64,000 nt of DNA from Halichoerus grypus (Eukaryota > Chordata > Mammalia > Carnivora > Phocidae). The stretch spans positions 110,144,389 through 110,208,388 of the forward strand of contig NC_135716.1 in NCBI RefSeq assembly GCF_964656455.1. Direction: 5' to 3'. The notes under the pieces were generated by a model. It was not told the origin of the DNA. It made no database searches and saw nothing but the letters and a program-made list of their open reading frames with translations. The translations under genes and the position numbers were made by a program. Positions 1 through 10,900 of the stretch are shown here, in pieces. The first letter of the stretch is position 1; each line of letters starts with the position of its first letter.

Positions 1-449
1 CCAAAGTAAAACAAAAGGAACCAATAGCATTTTGTTCTCTGTCTACCCTATACCAATAAAATTCAGAATATAAGCTTTTTCTAATTAATATGACTGGGCT
101 TGTTTTAATAAAACAGTTGAAGATCATGCTAACTTTGGGGCAGTCATGAATGTAATTGGTATAGGATATATAGCAAGAGTTTTAAAATCCCTCATGCAGC
201 TTTTGGTTTTAGAAAGTTTTACTGATTATCAATTAACTCATTTTTAATATAGATATAATTTTTGGCGATGATGTCAGACTCACTTTATAGATAACATCAA
301 TAACAAACATATGTGTATTTCTAAATGTGGATTAACCCTTAAGTCCCTTAGAAGGGACATGCTAAATCCATCAGTAGATATTCAGTAAATTATTAACAGG
401 GAAAAAATGGACAGAAGGATATTCCTAATGTGATTTTATATTTCTTTAG
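1..449 (+). other. ARHGAP29: ARHGAP29 intron (3' part)
   Basis: This is AT-rich intronic sequence leading to the first visible coding exon. It ends in a pyrimidine-rich stretch and AG at 448-449. I see no coding sequence and no clear repeat in it. Confidence 0.85.
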
Positions 450-682
450 CTCCCAGAACCATTCATTTTATTCCGGCTGTACAAGGAATTTATAGACCTT
501 GCAAAAGAGATCCAACATGTAAATGAAGAACATGAATCAAAAAAGGATAACCCCGAGGACAAAAAATGGCCGAGTACATGTATAGAAATAAACAGAATTC
601 TTATAAAAAGCAAAGACCTTCTAAGACAACTGCCCGTGTCAAATTTTAACAGTCTTCATTACCTCATAGTTCATCTTAAGCG
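450..682 (+). CDS. ARHGAP29: ARHGAP29 coding exon: RhoGAP domain, first visible part
   Basis: The exon is 233 bp, between an acceptor (TTTCTTTAG) and a donor (GTAAGAGT). It reads in frame from its first base, beginning LPEPFILFRLYKEF and ending LHYLIVHLKR, and leaves two bases of a split Arg codon (CG|A). The LPEP motif followed by a helix, then a charged insert and a second helix, fits the middle of a RhoGAP fold. ARHGAP29 (PARG1) stimulates GTP hydrolysis by RhoA and, more weakly, Rac1 and Cdc42. It works downstream of Rap GTPases and RASIP1, and human variants are linked to cleft lip/palate. The F-BAR, C1 and early RhoGAP exons, including the arginine finger, lie upstream of the window. 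Identification rests on the domain, the C-terminus of the last exon and the ABCA4 neighbour. Confidence 0.95.
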
Positions 683-1806
683 GTAAGAGTTTAGTACAAG
701 GCAAGCATTCAGTAGTGGGTGGATAATTGATCATTTTTTTTGTTTTGCTTTTTTTTTGTTTTGTTTTTAATTGTGGTAAAACACATAAATTTACCATCTT
801 GCAGCTCAGAGCTGCCTCCTATGTGCTGTGCTCTGGCGGGGGACATAAGGCTGCATATGTCAGGCTTCTGTCATCTGTTGTGCGGGTCAGCTTGAGGGCA
901 GACCTGCAGGCAAGTGCAGCGCCGCACCATTCCCGTTCTGACGGAGCCGGCACAACGTGCGGAGGACGATGAGGGCATGCAGGGGTCGTGAATCAGAGAA
1001 GGTAGCCCTGAGCCAGACTTGAGGAACCGGGTGGTGGTTTGGTGACACAGAATGTGCAAAAGAGCATTGCAGGTAGAGGGTAACAGACACAGGGACACGA
1101 GGTAATTTTGCTTTGGGGAAGCGTAGGTAATTTGGTTAGGCTGGGCCATAGCAAGCAGTAGCTTGAAGTGAGCTAGGCAGAGGCCTGATAAAGAAAGTCA
1201 TACATACCAGCCAGATGAGCTGACTGCCTTCCTTCTGTACCCACTAAAGAATTTTGAGCCAGGAATTTAGCATGTTTAGATTTGTTTGTTAGATCTTTCT
1301 GGCAGCAGTATGGAGAATGGGTTGGAGCGGGGGTCGTTTACTGCAATTCAGAGCTTCTTGGGTAGTCATAGAAATAAAAGGTGTGGAGAACTTGAAATAA
1401 GGCCAGAGCATTGGGAGTGGCAGTCGAGCAGAAAGCTCTTTAGGAGACAGAATCAGCTTGGCTTGAAGACCAGCTGTGGCAATGAGAAAGCAATCGACGA
1501 TGATGTTTAAGTTTCCGGCATAAGGACCCGGGAGGATGCGCTATATACTAAGATGGGAGCAGCTCTTCGTTTTTGTTTTTGCTTTTCTGCCAGTAAAACT
1601 TTAGTAGTTCCTCTACTTGCTTAAATTTTATCCTAATACTGTGAAACCCAATTCAGTGTGTGGTCAGTATCTAATCAAATAAATATATCCTTTTTCTAGA
1701 CTTCTGCTAGCCCATTTTTCCTCCACCCTTCCCGACCCATAGTAAACTACCAGCAAGGAAATCTAATAGGCAAATCTAATACAGCTTTATGTGTTCTACT
1801 TCACAG
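683..1806 (+). other. ARHGAP29: ARHGAP29 intron
   Basis: The intron starts with GTAAGAGT and ends in TCACAG. Its first part (about 727-800) is T-rich and resembles old antisense L1 sequence (TTGTGGTAAAACACATAAATTTACC). The rest gives only short, unsupported reading frames. No exon is visible inside. Confidence 0.85.
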
Positions 1807-2137
1807 AGTCGTAAATCACGCAGAAGAAAACAAAATGAACTCCAAAAACTTGGGGGTGATATTTGGACCAAGTCTCATTAGGCCAAGGCCCACAACTGCT
1901 CCTGTCACCATCTCGTCTCTTGCCGAATACTCAAACCAAGCGCGGTTGGTAGAGTTCCTCATCACTTACTCACAGAGGATCTTCGATGGATCCCTGCAGC
2001 CACAAGAGGTAGTCACGTGCAGTACAGGTGGTGGCGCACCTCATGGGGATCAAGGCTGCCTTCCAAAGCCTCTGTTATCGCCAGAAGAAAGAGACCCAGA
2101 ACATTCTATGAAGTCACTGTTTTTCTCTTCAAAGGAA
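1807..2137 (+). CDS. ARHGAP29: ARHGAP29 coding exon: end of RhoGAP domain and linker
   Basis: The exon is 331 bp, from acceptor TTCACAG to donor GTGAGT. The first base completes the split Arg codon; the frame then runs VVNHAEENKMNSKNLGVIFGP and finishes on a whole Glu codon. The NKM-x3-NLGVIFGPSL stretch is the conserved late RhoGAP motif, whose Asn packs near the bound GTPase. SSLAEYSNQARLVEFLITY closes the domain. The last 45 or so residues (from QPQEVVTC) are low-complexity linker. An unspliced frame would read on for 17 codons past the donor before a stop. The donor and downstream phase match show that splicing is the right reading. Confidence 0.95.
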
Positions 2138-2276
2138 GTGAGTTTTGACCTTTATGGAATTGTGGTGGAACTTTGTAATGTTTATTAGTTATTAATAAGA
2201 TTAAAGTTAAAAATCTTTGAGTTGTATTGAGGTGTGTTTTACTTCTTCAAATTAAAAAATTCTCCTCTGTCAACAG
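2138..2276 (+). other. ARHGAP29: ARHGAP29 short intron
   Basis: The intron is 139 bp, GTGAGT to CAACAG, AT-rich with a T-rich tract before the acceptor. It is phase 0. Confidence 0.9.
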
Positions 2277-2385
2277 GATATGCATACTGTGGATAGTGAA
2301 ACCAAAATTTTTGAGCCAGCTACATCATTTGAGGAATCAGAACGAAAGCAAAATGCATTAGAAAAATGTGATATGTGTCTCATTG
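2277..2385 (+). CDS. ARHGAP29: ARHGAP29 coding exon: C-terminal tail, first part
   Basis: The exon is 109 bp, between CTGTCAACAG and GTAAGTGG. It encodes an acidic, disordered-looking segment starting DMHTVDSETKIFEPATSFEE and ending CDMCLI, plus the first base of a split Asp codon (G|AC). It joins in phase to the next exon at 5043. There is no recognisable domain; it belongs to the long unstructured tail between the RhoGAP domain and the PDZ ligand. Confidence 0.92.
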
Positions 2386-2791
2386 GTAAGTGGCCATGTA
2401 AAATACATGTTTGCTGACCTCAAACTGTGCCGACAAACCTTGTCTAACAGCTGCCGTGAGTGAAGTTGCGAGAAATCAGTGAAAGAAGCTTCATTAGTAA
2501 ATGCATCTTTACTGGTCATTAAAAAGTTGCTGTTTACTATACCTTACATTTAAATGAATGTCATCCTTTACAATAATCTTTCTTATACAAAGACATCTTG
2601 GAGTTCATAAGTATATTTGTTCTCTTTCTGAAAAAAATTCTTTTTCATTTTTGCCATCAATTAAAAGTCAAGGCAGAAATGTGTTGAGCAGCATGAATTA
2701 TCATACCCTCTGTTACTACGAATCATTGTATTGACCTAACTGCTCATAACAAGGCAACTAGACTCCTAAAATTTAAAAAATTTAGACTCCT

Positions 2792-2999
2792 GGGCGCCTG
2801 GGTGGCTCAGTTGGTTAAGCGACTGCCTTCGGCTCAGGTCATGATCCTGGAGTCCCTGGATCGAGTCCTGCATCGGGCTCCCTGCTCGGCAGGGAGTCTG
2901 CTTCTCCCTCTGACCCTCCCCCCTCTCCTGTGCTCTCTCTCATTCTCTCTCTCTCAAATAAATAAATAAATAAAATCTTTAAAAAAAAAAAAAAAAAAA
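2792..2999 (+). repeat. CAN-SINE, full length
   Basis: It has a tRNA-Lys-like head (GGCGCCTGGGTGGCTCAG), CT-rich middle, (AATA)n and an A-tail. The flanking direct repeat TTTAGACTCCT lies at 2781-2791 and 3000-3010. It is absent from the paralogous position near 20.35 kb, so it inserted after the ARHGAP29 end was duplicated. Confidence 0.93.
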
Positions 3000-3284
3000 T
3001 TTAGACTCCTAAAACTCCTAACATTTTTTTTCAAATGCTTTTACCTGTCACCTCTCACGCATTAAGCACAAATATGTATATTTTATTCACTGTATGATAA
3101 TTTTAGTTGCAGTGATTAGTAGCTGTCATGCTGGTGAAAAGGCTTCCATTTGTTACCATAATGCTATATGTCGTTAGAACTAAATTCCAGTTTTTAAAAC
3201 TGTAGAGATATATGTTAAATTTGATGTGTAATCCTATGTCAATGATCATAGCCTGACAGGGTCTAAAAAGTAAGGGAGCTAACA

Positions 3285-3520
3285 GTCATTGAAGCATCTG
3301 CCTGCTCTGGGCTAAGCACTGTGCTTATTGTTTGATTCCATTTATCCGATTTGATCTTCATAACAGTTCTGTGCTGTAAAGTCTGTAGTGTCAACCCCAT
3401 TCGACTCATAGCTGAATACTCTGAGAGAAGTTAAATAATGCCAGAAGTCATGCCGCCGGTAAATTGTTCAGTCAGTATTTGAACTGATATTTGTGCTTAT
3501 TTTACTATCTCATGATCGAG
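3285..3520 (-). repeat. MIR-like SINE fossil
   Basis: The sequence resembles antisense MIR (CTAAGCACTGTGCTTATTG, then a 'TCTTCATAACAG' block and 'GAGAGAAGTTAAATAATG'). A diverged partner lies at about 20.65-20.89 kb in the second copy. Confidence 0.6.
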
Positions 3521-3590
3521 GGCTCCCAATTAGGAAGAGTAATTACAATAAAAGTCATTTTTTGAGAGCCCATTATAGACCAGATCATTG

Positions 3591-4719
3591 TGAGCACTTT
3601 TCATGATTAGGTCATTTAGGCCACACATCATCATAGATACACAGTCATGATCTTTTCTGACAGATGCAGACACTTTGCACTGGTGACATTGCCTTGCCCA
3701 GTGCAAAAGTGGTAGAACTGAGCTCAACCCGGCAGCTGGGCTTCAGAGTCTGCACTCTTACCCATTACGCTCTAAGTTTGTCCCTCAGAACTTTAAGAAT
3801 GTACTTCGACTCAGGTCATGATCCCAGGGTCCTGAGATCGAGTCCTGCGTGGGGCTCCCTGCTCCACAGGGAGTCTGCCTCCCCCTCTGCCCCCCCTCCC
3901 ACTCATTCTCTCAATCTCAATCTCTCTCTCTCTCTCTCTCAAATAAATAAAATCTTTTTTTAAAATGTCAAAGAAAAAAAAATGTACTTTTGTTGGTGGC
4001 TGTGGCCCAACCACCAGCAGTCAGTTCCTTTAGAGTGGTCCATAGATGCGGGGAAGGACCTGGGAAGGCAGACCAAGAGCGCAATGCCCTGGAAGCCCAG
4101 GGGAGAGAGGTCAGCAGTGTCAGGTAAGGAAGAAGGTCAGATGACATGAAGACTGACAGGTGATTCTGATGGCCTCCCGTCGGCAAACCTCTGCCCCAGA
4201 GATGTGGGAGAAGGACCTGGCCGCAGGGAAAAGGATTGCAGTGTGCTCAGGGCAGCTGAAGTTCAAAGCCAGAATGGTGCCGAGGCACAGATTTGTCTGA
4301 TATTTTCCAGCAGGAGAGGACAGCGTGAGCAGAGGGCTGGAGTTCTCCAGGAGTTGGAATTTTTTAGTGGAGACGCTGTAAAAAGGGACCAGGTTGGAAG
4401 GAGCTGAGGCTTCTAGTTTGAGAAAGCATGGACCATGGGTCCAGACTTGATAGGAAAGAGAAGAAAGTAAGCCTGGGAAGAAACAGTCAACGGGGAGAAT
4501 GGTGTTTTTGACTTGAAACTGAACTCTTCAAGCTGCATTGGACAGGATGAATGTTGTAGCGCATTTATGAGTTGCTCAGATAAGAAGGCATCTGAGGCAT
4601 TTAATGGGATATATTCTCACTGTGGGTTGAATGTAACTGAAAATAGATTGGGTTGGCAAAAGCCTTTGGATTCAGGACACACCTGCATTTGGTTGGTGTG
4701 TAAATTGGTGTAGCTTTTC
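3591..4719 (+). repeat. Near-identical paralogous tract, copy A
   Basis: It matches 21108-22236 at a constant offset of 17,517 bp. By eye I count about 16 mismatches and no indel. Five mismatches cluster in 11 bases (3671-3681). It begins inside a MIR-like repeat, includes a truncated SINE and ends in unclassified sequence. Flanking parts of the duplication are far more diverged. Confidence 0.9.
3807..3980 (+). repeat. CAN-SINE, 5' truncated, copy A
   Basis: It lacks the tRNA head and starts at GACTCAGGTCATGATCC. It has the CT-rich middle, AATAAATAAAATC and an interrupted A-tail. The target-site repeat AATGTACTT lies at 3798-3806 and 3981-3989. The element, its truncation point and its target-site repeat recur at 21324-21497, so both are copies of one insertion. 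Confidence 0.92.
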
Positions 4720-5042
4720 TGGGTTAATTTACCAATACCTACTGAAATTGTGATACTCCTTTCACCTCACAAATACTTGTTTACATGGAGCACATTAAAA
4801 AAAAAAGTTACTTCAGCAGATTTTTTTTTTTTACTAACCTGCAGTGGATTTTGTAGCTGTTTATTATATTGATTTAAATAAATATAAAATTCTAACATTT
4901 TTATTTCAAGTGCACCTTTAATACTTTATGAGTATTTAACTTCTCTGCATAGACAACTGAGAATAACTTGGAAAAATGTTAAGACTCTTGTTAACCATAT
5001 GTCATGAGGTTTGATTTTTAAATAAATCTTTTCCTTTTTTAG

Positions 5043-5932
5043 ACAACAAAGTGGGTTTGCTTGTAGACCAAGAACTTGAATCAGCATCACAAAAGATGGA
5101 AGACGTGTTTAAAACTTCCAGGCTCCTTACTCTGCAATCAGATAGGGAAACAAACAGTGTTGAAAGGCATGCTCCAAGGACCAAGGTTAGACCTGCAAGT
5201 CTGCCTGTAGATAGACTGCTTCTTCTTGCAAGCCCTCCTAATGAGAGAAATGTCAGAAATACGGGGAATGTAAATTCAGACAAGTTCTGCAAGAATCCTA
5301 CCTTTGAAGGAGGTAATAGGAAAGATACTCCTACTATTGTCTGTTCCAAATTGGATGGCTTTAACCAGCAAACTCTACAAAAAACTCGGGAGAAACAGTA
5401 TGAACAAAATGGCCTCAGTACAAAGACTGTCATGACTGTGCCCAACGCACTCCAGGAAAGAGGGGGAACCGCGAGCGTCAGGATGGGCGGGGACCAGCCA
5501 GGCAGTGCCCCCCAGCCCAGTAAGCCGTACACAGAACCAGGCAGGTCAGCGAGACAGGTGTCGGAGAGACGGCCCTCCGACTCCTGCCCTCCCGCTGCAG
5601 TCAGAGCACCCAGAACGCTGCAGCCCCAGCACTGGACGACGTTTTACAAACCCCGTGCTCCCGCCGGCGGCGTTCGAGGGGATGAGGAGAAGCCCACCGC
5701 ACCCTCCCCAGCACTGCCTCCCGGCACAGCCCCCGCCCCCCAGGGCCCCATGCTAAAAACAGCTCCCGCCTCGGACCAGGCGCCCGCTGCCTCCACGCAG
5801 CCCGCCAGCAAGCCCAGAGCGAACTCTGAGGAGCGGGACTTGCCCGAAGTGCCTCCTGCATGTCAGAGACCAAGGCTAAAACGAATGCAACAGTTCGAAG
5901 ACCTTGAAGATGAAATCCCGCAGTTTGTGTAG
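5043..5932 (+). CDS. ARHGAP29: ARHGAP29 terminal coding exon with PDZ-binding C-terminus
   Basis: The acceptor CCTTTTTTAG precedes an exon whose first two bases complete an Asp codon; the frame then runs NKVGLLVDQELESASQKMED and so on to TAG at 5930-5932. It gives 295 further residues. The first half is AT-rich and polar. The second half (from about 5450) turns sharply GC-rich and Pro/Ala/Ser-rich, which fits a disordered tail. The protein ends DLEDEIPQFV. The last four residues, PQFV, are the class-type PDZ ligand by which ARHGAP29 binds the phosphatase PTPN13 (PTPL1), its founding interaction. With the three upstream exons the window encodes 520 residues of a protein of roughly 1,260 in human. 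A 176-residue frame on the opposite strand is an antisense shadow. Confidence 0.96.
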
Positions 5933-6159
5933 GGTTGTCAGAATTCAGCTTTTCTTTGTTGTTGTTTCGTTTTGTGGTATTGTGTTTGTTTCGTGAAAGA
6001 AACTTCCGACAGGGCCCCTTCTGTGTAGTATTGCCACATCATGGGTTTTGCTTTTTGTCCCTATGTCATGTTATACTGTGTTGGTCATACTGAATGGTAG
6101 CCTGTTTTGATAGGGCCCATCTGTGCCTCACTGGAATTCTCTGTATTTTTAAAGTTGTG

Positions 6160-6165
6160 AATAAA
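6160..6165 (+). promoter_or_regulatory. ARHGAP29: Candidate proximal poly(A) signal
   Basis: This is a canonical AATAAA about 230 bp after the stop codon, followed by T-rich sequence within 25 bp (CATGTTTTTTTTAAAG). Confidence 0.5.
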
Positions 6166-7086
6166 TAGGTGGACTCATGTTTTTTTTAAAGTTTAGTTGA
6201 TTTTTCCCATAAAATGGTCCATTTAAATGCATCCCTAATATATGATATAGTTCTCAGCTAATAGGTGCAATTGGGGAAAATCCGCTTTATTTTTTGAAGC
6301 GAAACTACAGTGCTTATTTATAAAAGGACTATTTCCGAATGCAAGTGCCTGAAAGATCTTTGTCTGGTATGATTGTTTTGTTCACATGATTTTATAGTGC
6401 GTCTTTGACCACTTATATGGTATGTATGTAACCTTTTATTTTTCAATTGGCAATTCACCTTTTAATATTTACACAATGGCCAAAAGGCTTGCAAATCTCT
6501 ATTTAATTTCATTTTGATTAATGGCCAGATTTTCCATGTGGTAGTCAGTTGAATTATACAAAGAAAGTGCACTTAAACTTGTTTCTAAATTACATAGTTC
6601 AGTTATGTCTTATTTGGCTTTAGATGGTTTTAACACATTTAATATTTTTTCACCTCTTGGCTTTATTCTACATAAACTTTTGTTGTTCAACAGTTCTGAA
6701 TGTTTCGGTATTTTATATAATGGTCCAATAATGTTTTAAAATTCAGTGCATTTTTCTTCATGTTGTCTGGGTTGTTTTGTTTTGTTTTTTTTAACCACTC
6801 CTTTGGTATGAAATGTTTTCACTTTTAAGCAATTTTATGTACTTTTTCTACCTGAATTTTTAACCATTGACAATGTATGTTTCATCCAAATCATGCAGAG
6901 ATTTATTTAAGTTGATTCTAAGAGTATAGTTTGATAAGCCTCATTGTTTGGAATTTGAGAAAAGGTATAGATGACTGGATGGATATATTTCATTTATAAA
7001 ATTCCCAGTTTTTAGAACTATTGCAGTTCTGTGATTTTCTGGGTTTCATCATTTTTGCCTAAAATAGGATATAAAAGGGACAAAAA

Positions 7087-7092
7087 ATTAAA
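7087..7092 (+). promoter_or_regulatory. ARHGAP29: Candidate distal poly(A) signal
   Basis: This is the common variant ATTAAA with T-rich sequence downstream. It is weaker evidence than the proximal AATAAA. Confidence 0.3.
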
Positions 7093-7251
7093 ATAGCCTC
7101 TTTTTCTATGTGTGAATTCTATTTGTAGCATATGCTTTTATAGGAACATGTTATCCTTGATAAAAAATACATATTTTATATATATTAAATATATATAGAT
7201 TAAGTGTGTGTGTATATATATATATACATATATATATTAATATATATATAT

Positions 7252-7301
7252 TAATTTAACAGGTTAATATATATATATATATATATTAACCTGTTAAATT
7301 A
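7252..7301. repeat. Perfect 50-bp palindrome with (AT)n core
   Basis: TAATTTAACAGGTTAA is followed by an (AT)n centre and its exact reverse complement. It sits at the end of a TA-rich microsatellite (about 7205-7250) and could form a cruciform or hairpin. Confidence 0.95.
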
Positions 7302-7562
7302 TTTCAAGTTCTCATGGCTTCTCTGAAGTTGTTGCCTCTTAGGGTGTGAGACTTTGAGATTTAGTAACCATTGGCTTAGTGGTCAACACTTGGGCTCATA
7401 CACCCCTTGACTATAACATGGAATGCATGTTGTGGGAAGTTGCTCTTTAGCTCTGTATGACATTATGGACTAGGGAGAAATGAGTAACTCCTTTGTGCTA
7501 GAGTCTTGTTTTTAGTCCTTACTGTACAAAATATAAAAGAATTGTATTGCTACGAAAACCTA

Positions 7563-7800
7563 AAAAGAAAATAAGAGCCAACATTTATTAAGTCCTCTCT
7601 TTGTGCCATGAACTCTGCTAAATTCCTACAGAAATGATTTCAAGTTCACAGCAGCCTACAGTACGTAGGTAAGTATTTTACTATTCCTGTGTTGCAGATA
7701 AGGAAACCAAGGCTTAGTTATGTTGTGCTTTGGTTCCACAGGTGTAACAGTTGGAGTCAAGTCTCAAACACAGGGCCGTCAGATTCTTGATGGTTAGTGC
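7563..7800 (-). repeat. MIR fossil, shared with the second copy
   Basis: This is antisense MIR: GCCAACATTTATTAAGTCC, TTGTGCCATGAACTCTGC, then the 'GATAAGGAAACCAAGG' block. The same MIR lies at 25445-25905, where a CAN-SINE interrupts it. Confidence 0.8.
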
Positions 7801-7854
7801 TCTTGATGACTGTGTTATTACTAAGTAATATCAGGTAATATTTAACAATAGAAA

Positions 7855-8025
7855 ATCCACCTTTAAAATTTTTGTATTGTGGCAAAATATGTATAACATA
7901 AAATTTACCATTTTAGCCATCTTTAGGTGTACAGTAGCATTAAGGACATTCACATTGTTCTGCAGCCATGACCACTATCCCATCTCTAGAACTTTCTCAT
8001 CATCCCATACCGAGACTTTGAAAAT
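7855..8025 (-). repeat. Ancient L1 fragment (antisense)
   Basis: It resembles the well-known antisense L1M stretch (TATAACATAAAATTTACCAT ... ACATTCACATTGTTCTGCAGCC). It is short and decayed. Confidence 0.65.
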
Positions 8026-8876
8026 GTACTTTTAAACTCCTTCAGATTTCTTTTAATGTATTGAGACAACCGAGTCGAAGAATCCATCCTATAATCAGCT
8101 GGCCTCGCTGCTAAACCTCACAAGTGAGAATTCCACTTGGTCCTTTCTGTCTTTAGGGCTCTCTGGCATCTCATCCAGCTTAATCCATCGGTCTCTAGGT
8201 GCTTTCTCGTTTCCTGGGACATTGAGCAAGTGTCTCCTGAGCAGATGCTGCTATTTCTAGAGTACCCAGGGTGTACACTGCTCCCTGTTCCACTTAGGAA
8301 CGTGGTAGCAGTTCTTCACAGGAGGTTGTTTTATGACACACAGAAAGAATGAGAGTCAAGGGAAAGAGCAATAGTGGGAGCCCTTTTAGAGCTGCCAGAC
8401 CACCAGAAAGATTTGTGGAAAGCATCTTGTTCAAGTTTGCAAGAAGTCATCTGTGAAGGGTTGATCATGACTTTCTTTGATAGGCTTGTTTTACATGCTG
8501 AGAACTTAATTAGCATCTATGAATACTTAAAATTACTTTTAGTGCACTTCAGGCAATGTATTTCTTTTGATACAGAGATGAAGAAGAGATGATCCCTGTG
8601 AAGGACTTGTCCAGATTTCAGAAGCCAGTGAAGTCATACCTCCCTTCCTTGGGTGATTTAATTTAAAAATGGTACTATAGCTACACCATTCCCAGCTAAC
8701 CTTGTATTACTTACAGTATTTGTACAACTATAAACATCTCTTTAAATGGCAACCATGTATATTTTCATGGCAGGTTATCGTCAGTGTAATTCTCTGGGGT
8801 TTTCTTTCCTAGGGGCAGGAAATTGTTTTGATGTGCTGATATGATTATATCCACAGACAATTCAGTAATATCTGGA
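8026..8876. other. Intergenic, distal end of the duplicated block (copy A)
   Basis: I recognise no gene. A match to the second copy persists around 8660-8700 (AAAATGGTACTATAGC versus AAAATGGTACTATGGC near 26.61 kb). That gives the last place I can align the duplication. Confidence 0.6.
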
Positions 8877-9175
8877 GTCTAGCAAAGTTGCTACATTCAC
8901 AATATGCAAAAGTCAGTTGTCTTCCTATATATCATAAATTAATAAGAAATAAAAGTTTTTAGAAAGATCTCAATATAAATTTGAAATACCTGAGAATAAA
9001 TCTAACAAAATATATACAAGATCTTCACGGAGACATTTTAGACTATATTAAGCATTTAAGGAGATCTTGGAAAAAATGGAGTGCTCTATGATGTGCATGG
9101 ATGGGAAGCCTCAATATTGTAAAGATGTTCATTTACCTTCCATTTATTTATCGACTCAGTGTAGTCTCATCCAAT
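8877..9175 (+). repeat. Ancient L1 ORF2 fragment
   Basis: It reads like the post-reverse-transcriptase part of L1 ORF2: CAAAAGTCAGTTGTCTTCC, 'GAATAAATCTAACAAAATAT', then 'TGGATGGGAAGCCTCAATAT'. It is full of indels and stops. Confidence 0.75.
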
Positions 9176-9184
9176 ATTGAACCA

Positions 9185-10900
9185 ATTTTGAACCATTTGA
9201 AAGTAAGTTGCGGACATGATTCCCCATTACCCCTAAATACTTTAATGATGTTTCCTTAAAACAACCACTCCTACATAGCCACAGTAGGACAATCAAAATC
9301 AGGAGATTAACACTGATACAGAACATCTAATCTGCAGACAGCATTCAGATTTGCTGATTGCCGCAATACTGTTCTCTGCTCCAGCATCCCTCCCTATGCA
9401 AGATCAGATGGTGCATTTAGTTGTCCTGTCTCTTGTCTCCTTTGATCTGGAACAGTTTTTCAGTCTTTTCTTTCATGACCTTGATTTTTTGAAGAGTATA
9501 GGCCAGGTACTTTGTAGCATGTCCCTCAGGGTTCATCTAATGATTAGATAAAACAATTAGGGTTCCTCATGATTAGATTCAGGATATACATTTTTGTCAG
9601 AAATGATGTATTCTTCTCACTATATCATACCCAGAGGTACACAATGTCAAATTGTCCCATTCTTGGTGATGTTAGCTTTGATCACTTGGTTAGGATAGTA
9701 TCTATCAGTTTTGTCTATTTTAAAATTTGTAAAGAGAATTTGGTGAGGACAGTCTTTGAGACTATGTAAATGTCCTGTTCCTTATCAAATTGTCACCAGT
9801 TAGTTTGAGTCTATTAACACTTGTTACCTGAATCAGTTATCACTGTTCTGGTTGCCGAATGGTGAGTTCATCATTGCTAATGCTTTGATATTCTGTGAGG
9901 AAGAGCAGTCCCTTCTCCATTCAGTGTCTATTCATTTATATCAGTGTGGACTCGGGGATTCCCACTTTATTCAGTAAGTTCCAATTTATGACTGCCATGT
10001 ATTTTGATACTGAACTTTTCCCACATATGGTCTATGGGAGTCTATTCCAGCTTGTTTCTATGTCCTTTTGATTTTTTGAGCTCTTGCTTATTTTTTTGGC
10101 ACATCAGGGTATCCCAGGCTTATCTTGTACTTTTGCCAAGAAACCTTGGTTCCTTTAAATGGAAAATAGTATGTGGAAACCAACACCTGAGAAGTGCTCA
10201 TTGCTACTGGAAGGTCACTGATTGACTTGAACAGGTCATTGGATAAAGCCTTATTGGTGGACAGATCAAAGAAATACATGTCTGGGGGCACCTGGGTGGC
10301 TCAGACGGCTAAGTGTCTGCATTTGGCTCAGGTCATGATCCCAGGGTCCTGGGATCGAGCTCCACGTCAGGCTCCCTGCTCGGTGGGGAGTCTGCTTCTC
10401 CCTCTGCCCCTTGCCCTTGCTTGTGCTCTCTCTCTCTCTCTCTCTCAAATTTTTTAGAAAAAAAAAGAAATACATGTGTGTACACACAGACATACAGCTA
10501 TATATATTTCTATATATACATATATAATGGAAACCTTGAGTTCACATTGGTACCTTCAATTCTAATTCAGTACTTCAGGGTTTAATCCAGTATTTCCCTT
10601 TCCATATTTGTAAGTCCTTTCTCTCATAGTGAGAAATCTAGCTCCCATAATCCTAAGTATATTATTTGCTTACTCTTTCTTTACGTTCCAACCGCCTGAC
10701 CATGCCCGCAGCTGCATTGGCCCACCTGGCTCCAAATCTGTCACGTAAGTCAGCCACCACTGCACTGTCCTGACCACACTCCTCCCTCATATGCCAGTTG
10801 AAACCCTAGCCCCAACCACAAGGACCAGGCCAGCTGAATCTTGACCCTAGTGATGTCACTCCTGACCCCACCGATCCATCCTAGGCCCTGGTCATCTGAC
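9185..10900. repeat. Long ancient interspersed repeat, probably an L1M 3' end, split by a SINE
   Basis: The phrases TCATGATTAGATTCAGGATA, 'GTTAGCTTTGATCACTTGGTTAGG' (in part) and CTTTGAGACTATGTAAATGT belong to a dispersed mammalian repeat that I associate with ancient L1 3' regions. The CAN-SINE at 10282-10463 divides it, and matching sequence resumes after the SINE. Family and orientation are not certain. Confidence 0.5.
10282..10463 (+). repeat. CAN-SINE
   Basis: Head GGGGGCACCTGGGTGGCTCAG, CT-rich middle and A-tail. Perfect 14-bp target-site repeats (AAAGAAATACATGT) lie at 10268-10281 and 10464-10477. Confidence 0.95.

Larger units (their letters stand above)
2386..5042 (+). other. ARHGAP29: ARHGAP29 last intron, holding the near-identical tract
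   Basis: The intron is 2.66 kb, GTAAGTGG to CCTTTTTTAG. It contains a full SINE (2792-2999), two MIR-like stretches, a truncated SINE (3807-3980) and about 740 bp of sequence I cannot classify. From about 2.69 kb on it is the partner of about 20.27-22.8 kb. Within that, 3591-4719 is almost identical to 21108-22236, whereas the flanks are only loosely alignable. Confidence 0.9.
5933..7092 (+). other. ARHGAP29: ARHGAP29 3'UTR (end uncertain)
   Basis: This is AT-rich, unspliced sequence after the stop, with several ATTTA-type elements. Possible poly(A) signals are AATAAA at 6160-6165 and ATTAAA at 7087-7092. I cannot tell from sequence which is used; both are plausible alternative ends. Diverged sequence matching this stretch recurs between about 23.9 and 25.1 kb. 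Confidence 0.6.

Noticed and set aside
3664..4407. Short frames (for example 99 and 67 residues) with near-identical partners at 21181-21924, looking like a conserved duplicated gene.
   Set aside because: They run through MIR and SINE sequence and unclassified intron. Their similarity reflects the near-identical DNA tract as a whole, not codon-level conservation.
5002..5532. A 176-residue frame on the minus strand.
   Set aside because: It lies antisense to the ARHGAP29 terminal exon, whose + strand frame joins correctly to three upstream exons. It is a shadow.
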